A stretch of 64,000 nucleotides of DNA from Terebella lapidaria (lineage: Eukaryota; Annelida; Polychaeta; Terebellida; Terebellidae). A model generated the notes under the pieces. The model made no database searches. It was given only the letters and a program-made list of their open reading frames with translations, and had not been told where the DNA came from. The stretch lies in assembly GCA_949152475.1 (NCBI GenBank), contig OX424559.1:31725119-31789118 (forward strand). Reading direction: 5' to 3'. Below are positions 1 to 10,734 of the stretch, one piece after another. Numbering within the stretch: position 1 is the first letter of the stretch; each line of letters opens with the position of its first letter. The translations under genes and the position numbers were made by a program.

Positions 1-987
1 CTCCCTCAAAATCGACCTCCCAAGAAATATTAATAACTCAAAAGTGTTTACGGCCAAAAAGTTAGGATGGGAGGAGGGGTCAGGACAATGGTTGCTGAGT
101 AGAACTGCGTTCATTTAAACTTGGCCCCATAATATGGTACAGAATGCGCCACATGAAACCGTAAAATCAAGACACCCCCCCCCCCCCCCTCCCCATTTTT
201 TTCGACCTCGGTATAATCGGGGGTTTTGGCCGCAGGACCATCAAGTCTTATTCAAAAAAGATTTATTGCATTTTTTTTCGAGTTGGACCTTTTGCTCGAA
301 CTTGACTTTTTTTATTTACCATAGCTATTAGGCCATCACCTCTTGAAGTCCGTCTAATACTTCTAGTTACTAGTACCTAAATCAAGACAAACCCGCTTGG
401 GTACTTATTTCTGAGATGCCTGTACAGTAGATTCGGTGTCAATTTGTAGGTTGTTATCCAAGGGGAAAATGGTTGTCCGTACTGTAATGAGTCAAATATT
501 TGTTGGATTTCAATAAACTGAAACGTGGTAGTTCCAGACAGGAAGTATGATATAACGTACCTGAGATTATGAATTTTCATCAAAATTAAAAAAAACACCA
601 GCAAATGCCGGAGATAAGTTGGATGAGTGGGGAAAAGTTATGTGCTGTTTGTATGGCGCACGAAAACAGTGGCATCTTCTATGAAAACGCCGAAGAATTC
701 TATTCTACTCTATTACGAATACAGCAATTGGTGCCAGCGAAAGAGCGCAAAGCTTCATTCCTTATCCAGTAGAAGGTTCATGTGGGCTTCATAGCCTACA
801 TCACAGCATTTTGTTTTGGTATTTTTTCATGTTATTGTCATGATGATGAAGGCTTCATAATAATACAAAATATAAATACCTATGGTCATAATTCGAGGTA
901 TAACACGCTCACTATTCAGGATAAACAATACCAAAAGATACAGTAAAATGTTTCTTCTGGGCTGACGTTCTTTCACAGCCACTGGCA

Positions 988-2329
988 CTTACGATGTTCT
1001 GGCGAACTCGTGTGGTGCTTACGATGTTTTATCGTTTTAACCCATTTACATTGCTCCAATTTTAATTTCGTTTATCGGGAATGATCCGCTATCCATGTAT
1101 TGCGCCATGAACTCGTTTCATTGTTGTATTTTGAAATAGAACGGAGTTGTGGCCTCTCGAAAAACACTTACGACCTTCTGGCGTTTCGTCAGTGTTATGT
1201 CTTTGCGGAATAGTGACGAGCCAGAACGTCGTAAACACCATTTGCGTTGTTCATGCTTGAATGCAAGGAATTCGCTAAGATATCGATGCGATGATATTAG
1301 TTTCCAAAAGTGAAACTAGAATAAGCATGCATTGACAGAGATTATCCCATTTAACCTTTTCGCTACTGACCCACCCCTCAGCCTCCATACTGAGCCGAAT
1401 CATGTATGAATTGATAAGATTTCTATAGGTTTGATTATTTTTATTTAAAGATGTTTCAGAATAATTACATGTAGATGTGAACATAAAAGTCATTTTATAG
1501 TGTGCTATTTCCTTATAGTACCCCATTTCATCGGTTATCGTGGAAACAAGAAAACATTCTGGGGACCAAACAGAATTTTTCTTTCTTTCATTTTTCTTTA
1601 TCATATAGCCATATTCGAATTTGTAGTGAGATATAATCCAATACCTTTTACTTGAGTACTTATAATCTTCTATATTTGTGATGAAGTGAATATCATGGGT
1701 TTTGATAATGCTTACAGCATGTCAATATCTTGATTAGTTATGGAGATATTAAGGTTTTTGTGAAAAATGTCAGTAGTCCGACTCATTGTAATCGGTACTT
1801 GTGACGTCACAAGGTTAATGACATGTTAATTTTTCAATTAACTAAACAGTCAGTTAAGCTTCTAAATTTCAATCGGTGGCAAAATGTATGTGCTAGTTTA
1901 GCGTGTAGGTACATTATTGGGTATATATAACATTAAATACAATCAGTGGACAATTACCTATACATCTATTGGTTGTCAAAGTTATGGTTACGCAGCGTAA
2001 CCATCAGTACAGCAGGAGGGGTGTGGTATGGTTACGCAGCGTAACCATGAGTAGTGAAAAGGTTAAAGTTGTCGCTTACGATGTTCTGGCTGGTACCAAG
2101 CATGGCTATGCCTTGTTTAGACGTGACGCCAGAACATCGTAAGTCACATTTCCTTTGATAATTAAATAAAAATAATAGCTATGGTGAATGAAATAAGTGA
2201 AATGACACCAACAATCACTATTACAAAGCATGTGGCAGAAGAAATTTCAAGGATCGCAACAAGTAATTCTACAGGATGAAAAATGACGCTCTTGTAAAAT
2301 TGTGAAATTGGCGCTTACGATCTTCTGGT
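988..2329. repeat. Cluster of seven copies of a 16-base motif on both strands
   Basis: The motif CTTACGATGTTCTGGC occurs exactly at 988-1003 and 2075-2090 (+) and 2128-2143 (-). Near copies lie at 1018-1031, 1167-1182 and 2314-2329 (+) and about 1220-1236 (-). The copies at 2075 and 2128 form a perfect 16-bp inverted repeat around a 37-nt spacer. It is not part of a recognisable transposon end. Function unknown. Confidence 0.7.
1984..2048. repeat. Two identical short palindromes
   Basis: The palindrome GGTTACGCAGCGTAACC, which stays symmetric for two more bases on each side, lies at 1984-2004 and again at 2028-2048, with starts 44 bp apart. Each copy can fold into a hairpin with a single central base. 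It could be a dimeric-protein binding site or a transposon terminal fragment; the sequence does not decide. Confidence 0.6.
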
Positions 2330-2339
2330 TTTCACCCGT

Positions 2340-2435
2340 CTATATTATGTTCATCTTCACACACGCTTCCATCCGGCCTGCGTAGTTCGGCTCACCAAAG
2401 TCCCAGTTCGAATATGGAAGTGCGTGATCAGCCGC
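2340..2435 (-). pseudogene. C-type lectin domain exon fragment
   Basis: On the minus strand this stretch reads LPYSNWDFGEPN followed shortly by EACVKM. This matches the core of a C-type lectin fold: the aromatic/tryptophan strand, an EPN sugar-binding triplet, and the third conserved cysteine with its hydrophobic strand. The block LPYSNW is identical to one in the lectin gene at 18.6-19.4 kb. No C-terminal half with the last two cysteines follows, and no start or signal peptide precedes it. I read it as one broken exon of a paralogous lectin gene, not a working gene. A spliced gene whose other exons are unrecognised is the alternative. Confidence 0.45.
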
Positions 2436-3422
2436 GTTGGGTCCTGGGGATTTTGATAAGTAAAACAACAACATGTCAGTCTCAGCAAAACCATAATGAA
2501 GCAATCGCGCTGCGTCTTGTTTGAAGCGTGCATTTACCAACAAACATATACTATTTGTTATTCCATGTTTCTTCACAGAATGCGGAATTATATCTACGTT
2601 TAACGAGACTTGCAAGGGTGATCGAACTTGTGTCGAATGTTTCGCCTGAAACGTTACTGAATAAATTAGATATTCAGGATACGGGTTCATATCACCCTTG
2701 TGATTAGCATTATCATAGTCTCAAGATATTTCTCTACTTTTTGCACACTGTCATTAGATGATAAACATCAGGTACCTGCCAGCCACTCGAAGATATAAGG
2801 CCCACCAGGACTACCAGCGTGTCTCAGCCCTATCCAAATTCCTTCCAGTGTATGCATTAATACTGTGGAGAGGACACTACTGTGCTGCTTGTTCTTGTAC
2901 ATGCAGTAATGGAGAAAGGACGAGAAAATGTACATTCGCAGATCAGAAAGTGCGAGGCCGTAAGCCTAGCATTTTGGGAGCTATGGATGTACATTTTCTC
3001 GTCCTTTCTTCTACTTAAAATACAACAACGTATTATTTGTTCACTAAAATAACTCAGCTCTCGTGCAAACACGTGCCATATATTTATGACTGCCTCTGCC
3101 GCCCACTGTTCATTCGTGGACGCCATGGCTTCCTGTTTACGCAAAGCAACACCGCATGCTGAACGTGCGTGATATTCGTACTGACTTGAATACTCAATTT
3201 CATTCTATCGTCATCAAAATTCTGTTTCACTAATGATATGTAGATAAATATATATAAAACCATTGTGTCCCGTCTTTGCAAACGCTCAAAACCTCCTGCA
3301 GCATATGTAACGTAAGAAAATGTTGCATTAAACAATTTGCGGTGCTCACACATTTTTACTTAGCCACTGCGGAGTTTCATCTGCGAGATTCAATTGGTAC
3401 CAGGTCGAAAGTTTATAGTATA
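2436..3422. other. Intergenic, holds a perfect 22-bp inverted repeat
   Basis: No gene supported. The only structured element is an inverted repeat with arms at 2914-2935 and 2987-3008, perfectly complementary over 22 bases with a 51-nt spacer. Short open frames overlap it on both strands but have no domain similarity I recognise. Confidence 0.55.
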
Positions 3423-3472
3423 CTTCACATAGACAACCTGCTGCAATTTTTCTTCACATAGACAACCTGCTG
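3423..3472. repeat. 21-bp direct repeat at the 5' junction of the Gypsy element
   Basis: Two identical 21-bp copies lie at 3423-3443 and 3452-3472, 29 bp apart. The second copy abuts the first surviving bases of the LTR and shares CTG with it. This looks like a deletion/repair scar or slippage at the truncated end, not a target-site duplication. Confidence 0.7.
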
Positions 3473-3489
3473 GGCGTCCGGACGTTACA
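3470..3489 (+). repeat. Remnant of 5' LTR (last 20 bp)
   Basis: CTGGGCGTCCGGACGTTACA is identical to the last 20 bases of the 3' LTR (15385-15404). The rest of the roughly 760-bp LTR is absent; the sequence to the left is AT-rich flank carrying a 21-bp direct repeat. Confidence 0.85.
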
Positions 3490-3490
3490 T

Positions 3491-3508
3491 TGGTGCCGTG
3501 ACCAGGAT
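3491..3508 (+). promoter_or_regulatory. Candidate primer-binding site
   Basis: TGGTGCCGTGACCAGGAT starts two bases after the LTR end, and TGG is what a tRNA 3' CCA end would pair with. The priming tRNA is not assigned; matching against a tRNA set would settle it. Confidence 0.6.
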
Positions 3509-3599
3509 CAGTCCGACGGCGTCCCATCGTAGCCTAAGGTCACCGAGTTGTAGCCCCTTCGTCCCTGGGGACTCCTTACTCCTCTGGGACTTCTCGAAA

Positions 3600-5759
3600 A
3601 TGGCAGATAAAGAGAAATCAAAGGAAGATGAATCCAACGGGAGGGAAGAGGGTGGTAATGTTGCGGACCACACCCGGTCGCGCGACAGCCGCCGTGAGAC
3701 ATCTTCGGGTGACTCCGGCAGCCAGAAGGAGCGTGCGGAGCCCTCTGCGGACAGAACCCAGTCTGCGGAGTCGACTCCGGCGTCCCTGACCCCGTCTCCG
3801 GACGTAGGGTCTAGCCCCGCGGGGCCGCAACAGGAGTTTTAGTTAAGGCCGGGCCTTGACGTGTTAGGCGCGGTAGGCGGAGCCGGCAACGGCTCTACGC
3901 CGCGCTTGCCCGCGTCCAGAATGAACCCGTGGCTAGCGGCACCCTTCCGTAAGACGTCTCCGGACGTCCGGAATCGAGCGCCGATGCCTGCGGGTCCATC
4001 CGGACAAGCGGACCAACGGTACCAGATGCCAAATCCGGCCGGGTGGACTCCTTCGCGAGTCTCCGGCATGGATTCCGGTCGGTCCGCACCGGGTAGTGTG
4101 GTAGATCAGCTCACTGACGCACTTGGCGAGCTGGCCCCTAAAGGGCGCTATGACCGCGCCCGATCGCCCCATCAGGGACGATCTGACCGGCGGAACCGCT
4201 CTCCTTCTCCGCGGACACAGGGCTTCTCAGGGCCTTTGTTGGAGAGGGAGAGATGGCTGATATCCGAGGCGCTTGACCAGTTTCAGCGTAATCAGCCATG
4301 TCCGAGCGTCGATCCGTCGGCCACCTACAGTTCGGGGATAGTCGGGCCTCCGACCCCTCCCCAGGTTTTACCGGGTCCGCAGACGCCGGTGGTCCTGGCG
4401 ACGGGATCCGGGCCTGCTCCGCGACTCGGGAGTACCACGTTGGCGACCGCGTCGACCGTTCCGACGGCCGGAGCGCAAGCCGCGTGGTCGGCTTACCCTG
4501 GCACGCAATATGTGCCAGGCGGGCAGTGGCAACAGGTGGCTCCGGCCCCGAGCTACGTCAGCTTTGCCGCCCCATCTGGAGCTTACCCAGTAAGTTCGAT
4601 GGGAGCCCCGTCCGCACCTATTCAGGGTGGGCCCATGGGAAGTTTGGTTCCGGCAGCGAGCGTACCCTACCCTGCTCCTACAGCCGCGGCGAGTGGGTCT
4701 GCATCCGCGGACTCTGCCGTTGGAGCGGGTAGCAGCCGCACGTTGCCTGCGTACAGCCGCACGTTGCCTGCGTACACTACCTGGGACCCGACCAATCATC
4801 TTGGCGGAAACGCTTTAACGGGGATAACGCCGACTTGGAGGACTACTTACTCCAAGTATGGCGTACCGCCGTGTACGAAGGATGGACCCAGGCGGAAGCC
4901 GGACACATCCTATCCGGGAGCCTAGAGGGGAAGGCTCTGCGGGTGATGCAGTGTTTGCCGGTGGGAACGGTAACTTTCGGCGAGGTTGCGCGGCAACTAC
5001 GCCTACTGTTCACACCGACAACCAACAGGCGGCAGTTTGAACGGGAGTTCAAAGCGCGGACCCACCTACCGACTGAATCCGTGACAGAGTTTGTGTTTAA
5101 CTTGCGCATACTCGGCCGGAGAACCGATGCTGATCGATCAGTTCATCGATGGCCAGCCTTACCATATTGCATACGGGCTGGCCACCCATGAAAAGCGATC
5201 GATGGAGGAAGCAATTAACGCCGCCCTCGCGATAGAGGTAGCTGTCCGCTCAAGACAGATGCCTCCGGCCCCGGCCCCGGCCGCGGCTGTTCCCGCACAG
5301 GCGGCGGCGCTTCCTCCGGTTCAGACATCGCAGGTCACTCCGTGGCAGGCCCCGGTCTACCGGGAGCCCGCCGGAGAGCCTAAACCCCAGCGGTTTGGTG
5401 CGGCGGTACCTTCTCTAGGGATGCCCGCACAGGCAGCACCGGTTGCCGCGCCGTCCTCATCCTCAGATGAGTGCGACTATGAGGAGTATGATTACAGCGC
5501 TGCGCAGATGATTGCGTACTGCACTGGGATCGACACTCCGGGGCCCGCTGAATGCTGTGCGTTCACATCCGGACCAGCTCAGAACCGTCCCTGTTATTTC
5601 TGCGGAAAGCAGGGGCACTTTTGGCTGAAGTGTCCGGAGTTGTTGGAACGCTTGCGGGCATGCAGATACCAGGGGGTCCTCCCCAGTCCGCGCCGGAGTA
5701 ACTACTCCCGGCCTGGTCCCGCGGGACAACAAGGCCGTACCTCACGGCAGGGAAACTGA
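3600..5759 (+). pseudogene. gag: gag polyprotein of the Gypsy element, broken
   Basis: The start is the ATG at 3600 (MADKEKSKED). The N-terminal part is charged and Ser/Pro-rich, typical of disordered Gag leaders. An in-frame TAG stands at 3840-3842 and the same frame then runs to 4925. The capsid-like core continues in another frame from about 4802 (block FNGDNADLEDYLLQVW, then a helical stretch ending near TEFVFNLRIL). A second shift near 5115 leads into the block PMLIDQFIDGQPY and a Pro/Ala-rich linker. A nucleocapsid zinc knuckle, C-X2-C-X4-H-X4-C (CYFCGKQGHFWLKC), lies at 5591-5632. The frame stops at 5757-5759, nine bases before the protease frame. One stop and two frameshifts make it non-functional as read, though the TAG alone could be a readthrough codon. 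Confidence 0.85.
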
Positions 5760-5767
5760 ACTCGGAC

Positions 5768-6345
5768 ATGGTGGCGACCAACACTGCGTCCGAGGACAGT
5801 TGTTCCGTGGCAATGGATGCCGCCCCACCTACGGATGAACTGGACGAACCTCAAGTAGATATAACTTCTCCGGAAGTGGTCCTTAAGGATCAGTCTGGCT
5901 CGTCCGCGGCTGAGGCGGATAACGAGGACTCCGAGAATGGGCCCAGTGCGTGCGAAAGATACCGTTCAAAATGCGTACTGGTCAAGGACACTTGCTGGTA
6001 CCTGCCCCTGCCATTCGGGCGGGAGCCGGTCCGGTTCCTTGTAGACTCAGGCTCGGAGGTTACCCTCGTAGCCATAGGAACGTTCCGGAAGGAACCCGTG
6101 CTCCGCGACCTTGAGTTGCGGGATCCCGGGCCTTACCAGCTCTACGGGGCCGGTAACAACCGCATCCGTGTCTACGGTATCGTCAATTTGCCTGTTACGC
6201 TTGGGGACAAGGTGTATCCGACAGAGGCAATCGTCGCAGACATTGGAGCGGCCGGGATTATTGGGATGAATTTTCTTCGGGCCCACCGGGTCACCGCCAA
6301 CTTCAGTGCGGGTGAGTTCCGGATGGGAGAGGACACACACTACCT
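5768..6345 (+). pseudogene. pol: pol N-terminus: aspartic protease, cut off at a deletion
   Basis: ATG at 5768, in a different frame from the end of gag. An acidic leader of about 85 residues precedes a retroviral-type protease: FLVDSGSEVTLV has the catalytic DSG, and GIIGMNFLRAHRV matches the hydrophobic ILG-type motif followed by the C-terminal helix. The protease looks intact. Downstream, at about 6335-6345, the frame runs directly into sequence that in another frame encodes the end of reverse transcriptase, so everything between is deleted. By comparison with the usual Gypsy pol layout about 1 kb is missing, including the fingers/palm and the YxDD active site. Residues after about 6345 in this frame are out-of-frame noise. 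Confidence 0.85.
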
Positions 6346-8804
6346 ATCACCGACGGTTTGTGCGAGGCTTTGTGGAAGTCGCACGCCCCCTTACTATCCT
6401 TACGGAAAAGGGCGACGACTTCATCTGGTCTGAAGAGCAGGCAACCGCCTTCTCGGAACTCCGGAAGGCTTTGACAGACGCGCCGGTGCTGCGGCACCCT
6501 CGTCCGGATTGCGAGTTCATTCTGGACACTGACGCGAGTAATTTTGCACTCGGCGGTGTCCTCTCGCAGATCGTGGACGGGCAGGAGCGGGTAGTAGCTT
6601 ATGCGAGTGTGGCTCTTAGCCGCTCTCAAATGAACTGTACCACGCACCGCGAGTTGCTCGCGGTTGTTACGATGACCAAGCGCTTCCGGCACTATCTGTT
6701 GGGACGCCATTTCCGGTTGCGGACCGACCACGGTTCGCTGAGATGGCTCCTCAACTATAGTGAGGCCGACGGCTTGGTGGCGCGGTGGCTCGTCAAACTC
6801 CAGGAGTATGACATGCAAATTGAGCACCGCGCCGGTAAGTTGCACGGCAACGCGGACGACCTGTCCCATTGTCATAAGTGCAAGAATCCTGGCTGTGCGG
6901 GGATGGCCCCATTCCAGCACGCTGCGGATTCTTCCTCAGACTTGGAAGTGGACCTTCCGGGGAGACCGCAGGCCGCCGCCCCCTCTAACAGCACGGCGGC
7001 CGGAGCAGCAGGAGTTCACTCCCGCGCGAGGACCCGCCGTTACCGGCGTTGGCGTTCCGCGTTTGAAGCGGAGGTGCGGCTCAGCTCCAGCGAGTCTTCC
7101 TCAAGTCCGGCGGTGTACTCCTCGTGGGTACCCTCGTCCACGGACGAGTCTGAGTATGAGCGGTCCTTACCCCCTGTGGTAATGGCTGCTGCGGCGCAGT
7201 CGGACATGTCGGATGAGGAGCCTAATTACCTAGGTAGCTACTCTCCGGCGCAGCTGGCTGCGAAGCAGAGAGCTGACAGTGCTCTGGCACCGGTAATCCA
7301 AGCCCTTGCGGCCGGCCAGAAACCCTCTAAGGTTGAGCGGAAAACCTACAGGGAGGAGGCCCAGTCTCTAATCTCCCAGTGGGAAAGACTCTCCTTGAGG
7401 GATGGCCTCTTGTACCGGCGCTATGAGCCACCGACTCCACTGCCTCCTATATGGCAGTTGGTGCTTCCGGCGGAGCTGCGGAAAGAAGTACTCCACCAGT
7501 TGCATGACCTCCGGGTGACCGGTCACTTGGGAATCCGGAGGACCGTCCATAGGCTACAACAGCGCTTTCACTGGCCTGGTAGCAGTTTGGACGTGCAACG
7601 GTGGTGCGCAGCCTGCCCTCGGTGTCAAGCTCGGAAAGGAGTTCTGGCTCCTGGCCGCCACCCCTTAACCACGGTTAAGGCTGGCGCGCCTTTTGATCGG
7701 ATAGCTTTGGATATACTGCATACCCACCGGGTCACCCCCCGTGGTTTCCGGTACATCCTGGTGATTTCCGACTATTTCACCAAATATACCGACGCGTACC
7801 CGCTGCGCCGCCAGACTGCGGACGAGGTAGCTCGGTTGCTGGTGAATAGATGGGTGGTGTACCATGGCGTACCCAAGCAGGTACACTCGGATCAGGGCAC
7901 GCAATTTGAAAGCAACCTGTTCCGGGGCCTAGCACAGATGCTGGGCAGTACCAAGGTGCGGACCACCCCCTACAGGCCCCAGTCTGATGGCCAGGTCGAA
8001 CGCTTTAATCGATCGGTCCTCAACATGCTGGCGGCCTTTGTGAACGACCGTGCAAATGATTGGGATGACCACCTCCCGTATGTCTTAATGGCGTACAGGT
8101 CGTCGGTCCACTCCTCGACCGGAGTTACACCGCACGCGATGTTGTAGGGCCGGGAGCTCAATCTGCCCGTGGATATCATGTATCCAACTGCGGCAGAGAC
8201 CGGCGCAGTACCCCAGTGCGGTCCGGAGTACGTAGAGTGGGTTCGCCGCGCCCTGGCGAACGCCCATGATTTCGCGCGGGCGCGCCTTGACAAGTCCGCC
8301 ATCCGGCAGAAACGAGCTTATGATGCCCACGCTAAGGCTAGGCCCGCTTTCGCGGAAGGCGACAAGGTGCGCTACTATTACCCACCGCTTAAGCAAGGTA
8401 ACAAGTTTGCTAAGCCGTGGATAGGGCCGTTTACGGTGCTTGAGAGGGTTACGGACGTGGACTACCGGATCCGGAGGGACTCCGACCCGGACAGGATTCT
8501 GGTGGTTCACATAGATAACCTGAAGAAGTACGAAGGCCCGCTTGTCATGGATCCGCTAATACAAGATGCGGAACCGGATGATGCTCCTCTATTGGATCCG
8601 TCCGGTCAGCATCCGCGGACTCCAGACGAGCGTGTACGCCGTATGGTGGGTCTTCCGGACCTCTCTGATCCGTCGGATGACGGTCCGGATGACTTTGAAC
8701 CAGATTTCGGCGATCCGCAGGTACCCCCGCTCCCTCCGGTACCTGCGGATGACGGGCGGCCACGCCGTAAACCTCGTGCGCCGTCCCGATATGGGTGGGA
8801 TTAA
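6336..8804 (+). pseudogene. pol: pol C-terminus: RT thumb/connection, RNase H, integrase
   Basis: Begins at the block YHRRFVRGFVEVARPL, the standard end of Gypsy reverse transcriptase. RNase H follows with its acidic residues visible in FILDTDASNFALGG, HRELLAV and RTDHGSLRWL, and the closing HRAGKLHGNADDLS. After an acidic Ser-rich tether comes an integrase HHCC zinc domain (HLGIRRTVHRLQQRFHWPG, then CAACPRC). The catalytic core has D in IALDILHTH, D in HSDQGTQFES and E in SDGQVERFNR. An in-frame TAG at 8145-8147 interrupts the GxxPxxMLxGRE segment; the same frame then continues through the GPY/F module (PWIGPFTVLE, near 8418-8448) to an acidic tail ending RRKPRAPSRYGWD. No chromodomain. With reverse transcriptase missing upstream this cannot give a working pol. 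Confidence 0.88.
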
Positions 8805-10734
8805 CGTTCCGCCCATGCGGATGCGTCTGCGGTGTCCATCTATCACACCAGGGATGGATTTTAGGTCGTTCCGTGAGGATCCGCACGACTTTCCTCCGTG
8901 AGCGGTCACTTTGTGGCTATCTCCGGAGTTGAGGGTCCGCGGATATCTTTGCGTCGTAACGCCGCCGCTCCGCATCCGCCCTTCCGTAGTTTCTAGCGCC
9001 AGGGACGTGCGGATGGCCTGTCCGCCCATTGTGGACGGCTGTCCGGCGTAATCCGTCACACGGTTACGCTGGCCGGACGAATTTACTGATCCGGCCGGAT
9101 GCCCCTGGTCCCGGAACAGCCTCTTATGTGGCCAGACTGAGGTTGGGATTTACGTCCGCTACGGGAGAAGCGCCTTCCCACGGATTTGGGAACTAGCTAC
9201 TGGACGCGAGGATAGTGTCCGGACGTGAGGACTGATGTCCGCGGTTCATCCGCGTGACTCGTCCGGCGTCCGGACGCTTTAAGATGACGCACTTCGGTGT
9301 AGTTATCCCTCGTGCGCCACTACTCTAATGTAATTAGATGTAGGTTAAGGTTTCTTGCGGCAGAAAACCGTTTACCATTATTTTTAATGGACCGGCTGTT
9401 AAGTCCGCGCGTGCGGACCAGCCGCGGCAGTGGGGGACGCTCATTTTAGTCCGGATCGCACCTTATAATACGGGTCCGGCCGGGATGACCGGATCCCTGG
9501 CCCCTTTCTAAGAGGGGGGTCGTATTGTACATGCGCAGCATACTTTGTGGCTTTTAATCCCTATCATTGTCATTGGATAAGGTCAATATGCCAAACATAT
9601 GGTGGGCGTTCGTTCTGGACTCCGTCCGCGGGCAGTTCCGGACGTCCGCCGGCTATTGATTTCATCATGTTAGGGATCCTCTAGATTGGGCGCCGGTATG
9701 ACGGGTACGTCCCCCTAGCCATTGAGGCTAAGGACCATGCCGGCTCCGCATCTAATCTATTGGTTCCGCGCTCCGGTAGTCGTGTGGATAGGCTCTAGGT
9801 TGGACCGGACGCCGCTCCGCGGCCGGGCTGTACGTTGGGGTTGCTAGTGGGCGGTTCGTTACCGCCCATAGGGCGCCCAATTGTCTATCCGGTTGCCATG
9901 GGCACGTCCGATCGCCTTGTAAGCGTACCAGCGGCAATGGGGAGTGGTTTTGTTTATTTTCCATCTCATGTTATTATTTACTGAGTGGATTATATAAGCC
10001 ACAAGTGTGCGTGCATTCCGTGGAAACGCTATCCTTACTCATTTAATCATACATTGAGATAAGTTTAGTGATAAATCTTTTTCCTGGTGCAAAAGAGAGT
10101 AAGAAATCGGGAGATTTCTGCTTTCGTTAGAGGGGTGTAAAAGATTGTTTTGTGTGTCAGAACCTTGATTGCCGTGATCTACGAAAAAGCAGGCGAACAG
10201 CGGTGGATTTATTTTCACTGTTGGTTCGAGCGGTGTAGATTTGTATTTACATCGTTGTAAGATGGACATAATCGTGAAAACCACAAGTAGATCGACTTCC
10301 GATACATTGTATACAATCTTTATCCTGCTGTGTGATTAACTTCACATCATTGACCGCCGGTGCGGAAGCTATACGCTAATGATTGTTGTTAATTACAATG
10401 TATTAATTGCGGGATCCCCCGGGATGGCTACTGTTTACTTTAGCCACCCGTATACATGGAGTGATAGGAGTCACCGGGGGGAGATACATGAATATGCATG
10501 AGCCATTGTCAGAAAACGTAATCCGTTTGTCGGGCTGTATTGATTGATGCTATAGATAAGACGTTTCCACGGAGACGCGCTCGCGCGCTGTGTGTGTAGA
10601 ATAGCTGCCACCTCTCGCTGCCTATAAGCGTTGTAATGTGATGCAACTGGTCATTCAAGCGTTCGGCACTGGTGGAGACAGATCTGCGGATCTGACTCCC
10701 AGTGTTTCGAGCGATTAGAGCGCTTGAATTATCC
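8805..10734 (+). other. Non-coding spacer between pol and the extra gene
   Basis: About 1.9 kb without a convincing frame. No envelope-like protein is visible: no signal peptide, furin site or membrane anchor. The first 1.1 kb is GC-rich and TCCGG-dotted like the rest of the element. From about 9950 to 10400 composition drops to AT-rich, like the host flank. TATATAAG at 9991-9998 lies in this AT-rich part. Just before the next gene, tctgactcccag (10690-10701) resembles a 3' splice site. This could be a promoter or leader intron for the downstream gene, or an inserted piece of host DNA. Confidence 0.6.
9991..9998 (+). promoter_or_regulatory. TATA-like box in the pol/accessory-gene spacer
   Basis: TATATAAG in a sudden AT-rich patch inside the GC-rich retrotransposon, about 740 bp upstream of the accessory-gene ATG at 10735. 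It could drive a separate transcript. TATA motifs are frequent by chance in AT-rich DNA. Confidence 0.25.

Larger units (their letters stand above)
1..2339. other. AT-rich intergenic flank, no gene seen
   Basis: No supported coding region. Open frames here are short and lack recognisable domains. The stretch contains a poly-C run near 173-190, a cluster of a 16-base motif (988-2329) and two copies of a short palindrome (1984-2048), listed separately. Confidence 0.6.

Noticed and set aside
2758..3144. Overlapping 86- and 95-residue frames on both strands
   Set aside because: No recognisable domain; they overlap the 22-bp inverted repeat and are best explained by chance.
8805..10734. Possible envelope gene after pol
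   Set aside because: No signal peptide, fusion or membrane-spanning segment in any frame; only short frames.
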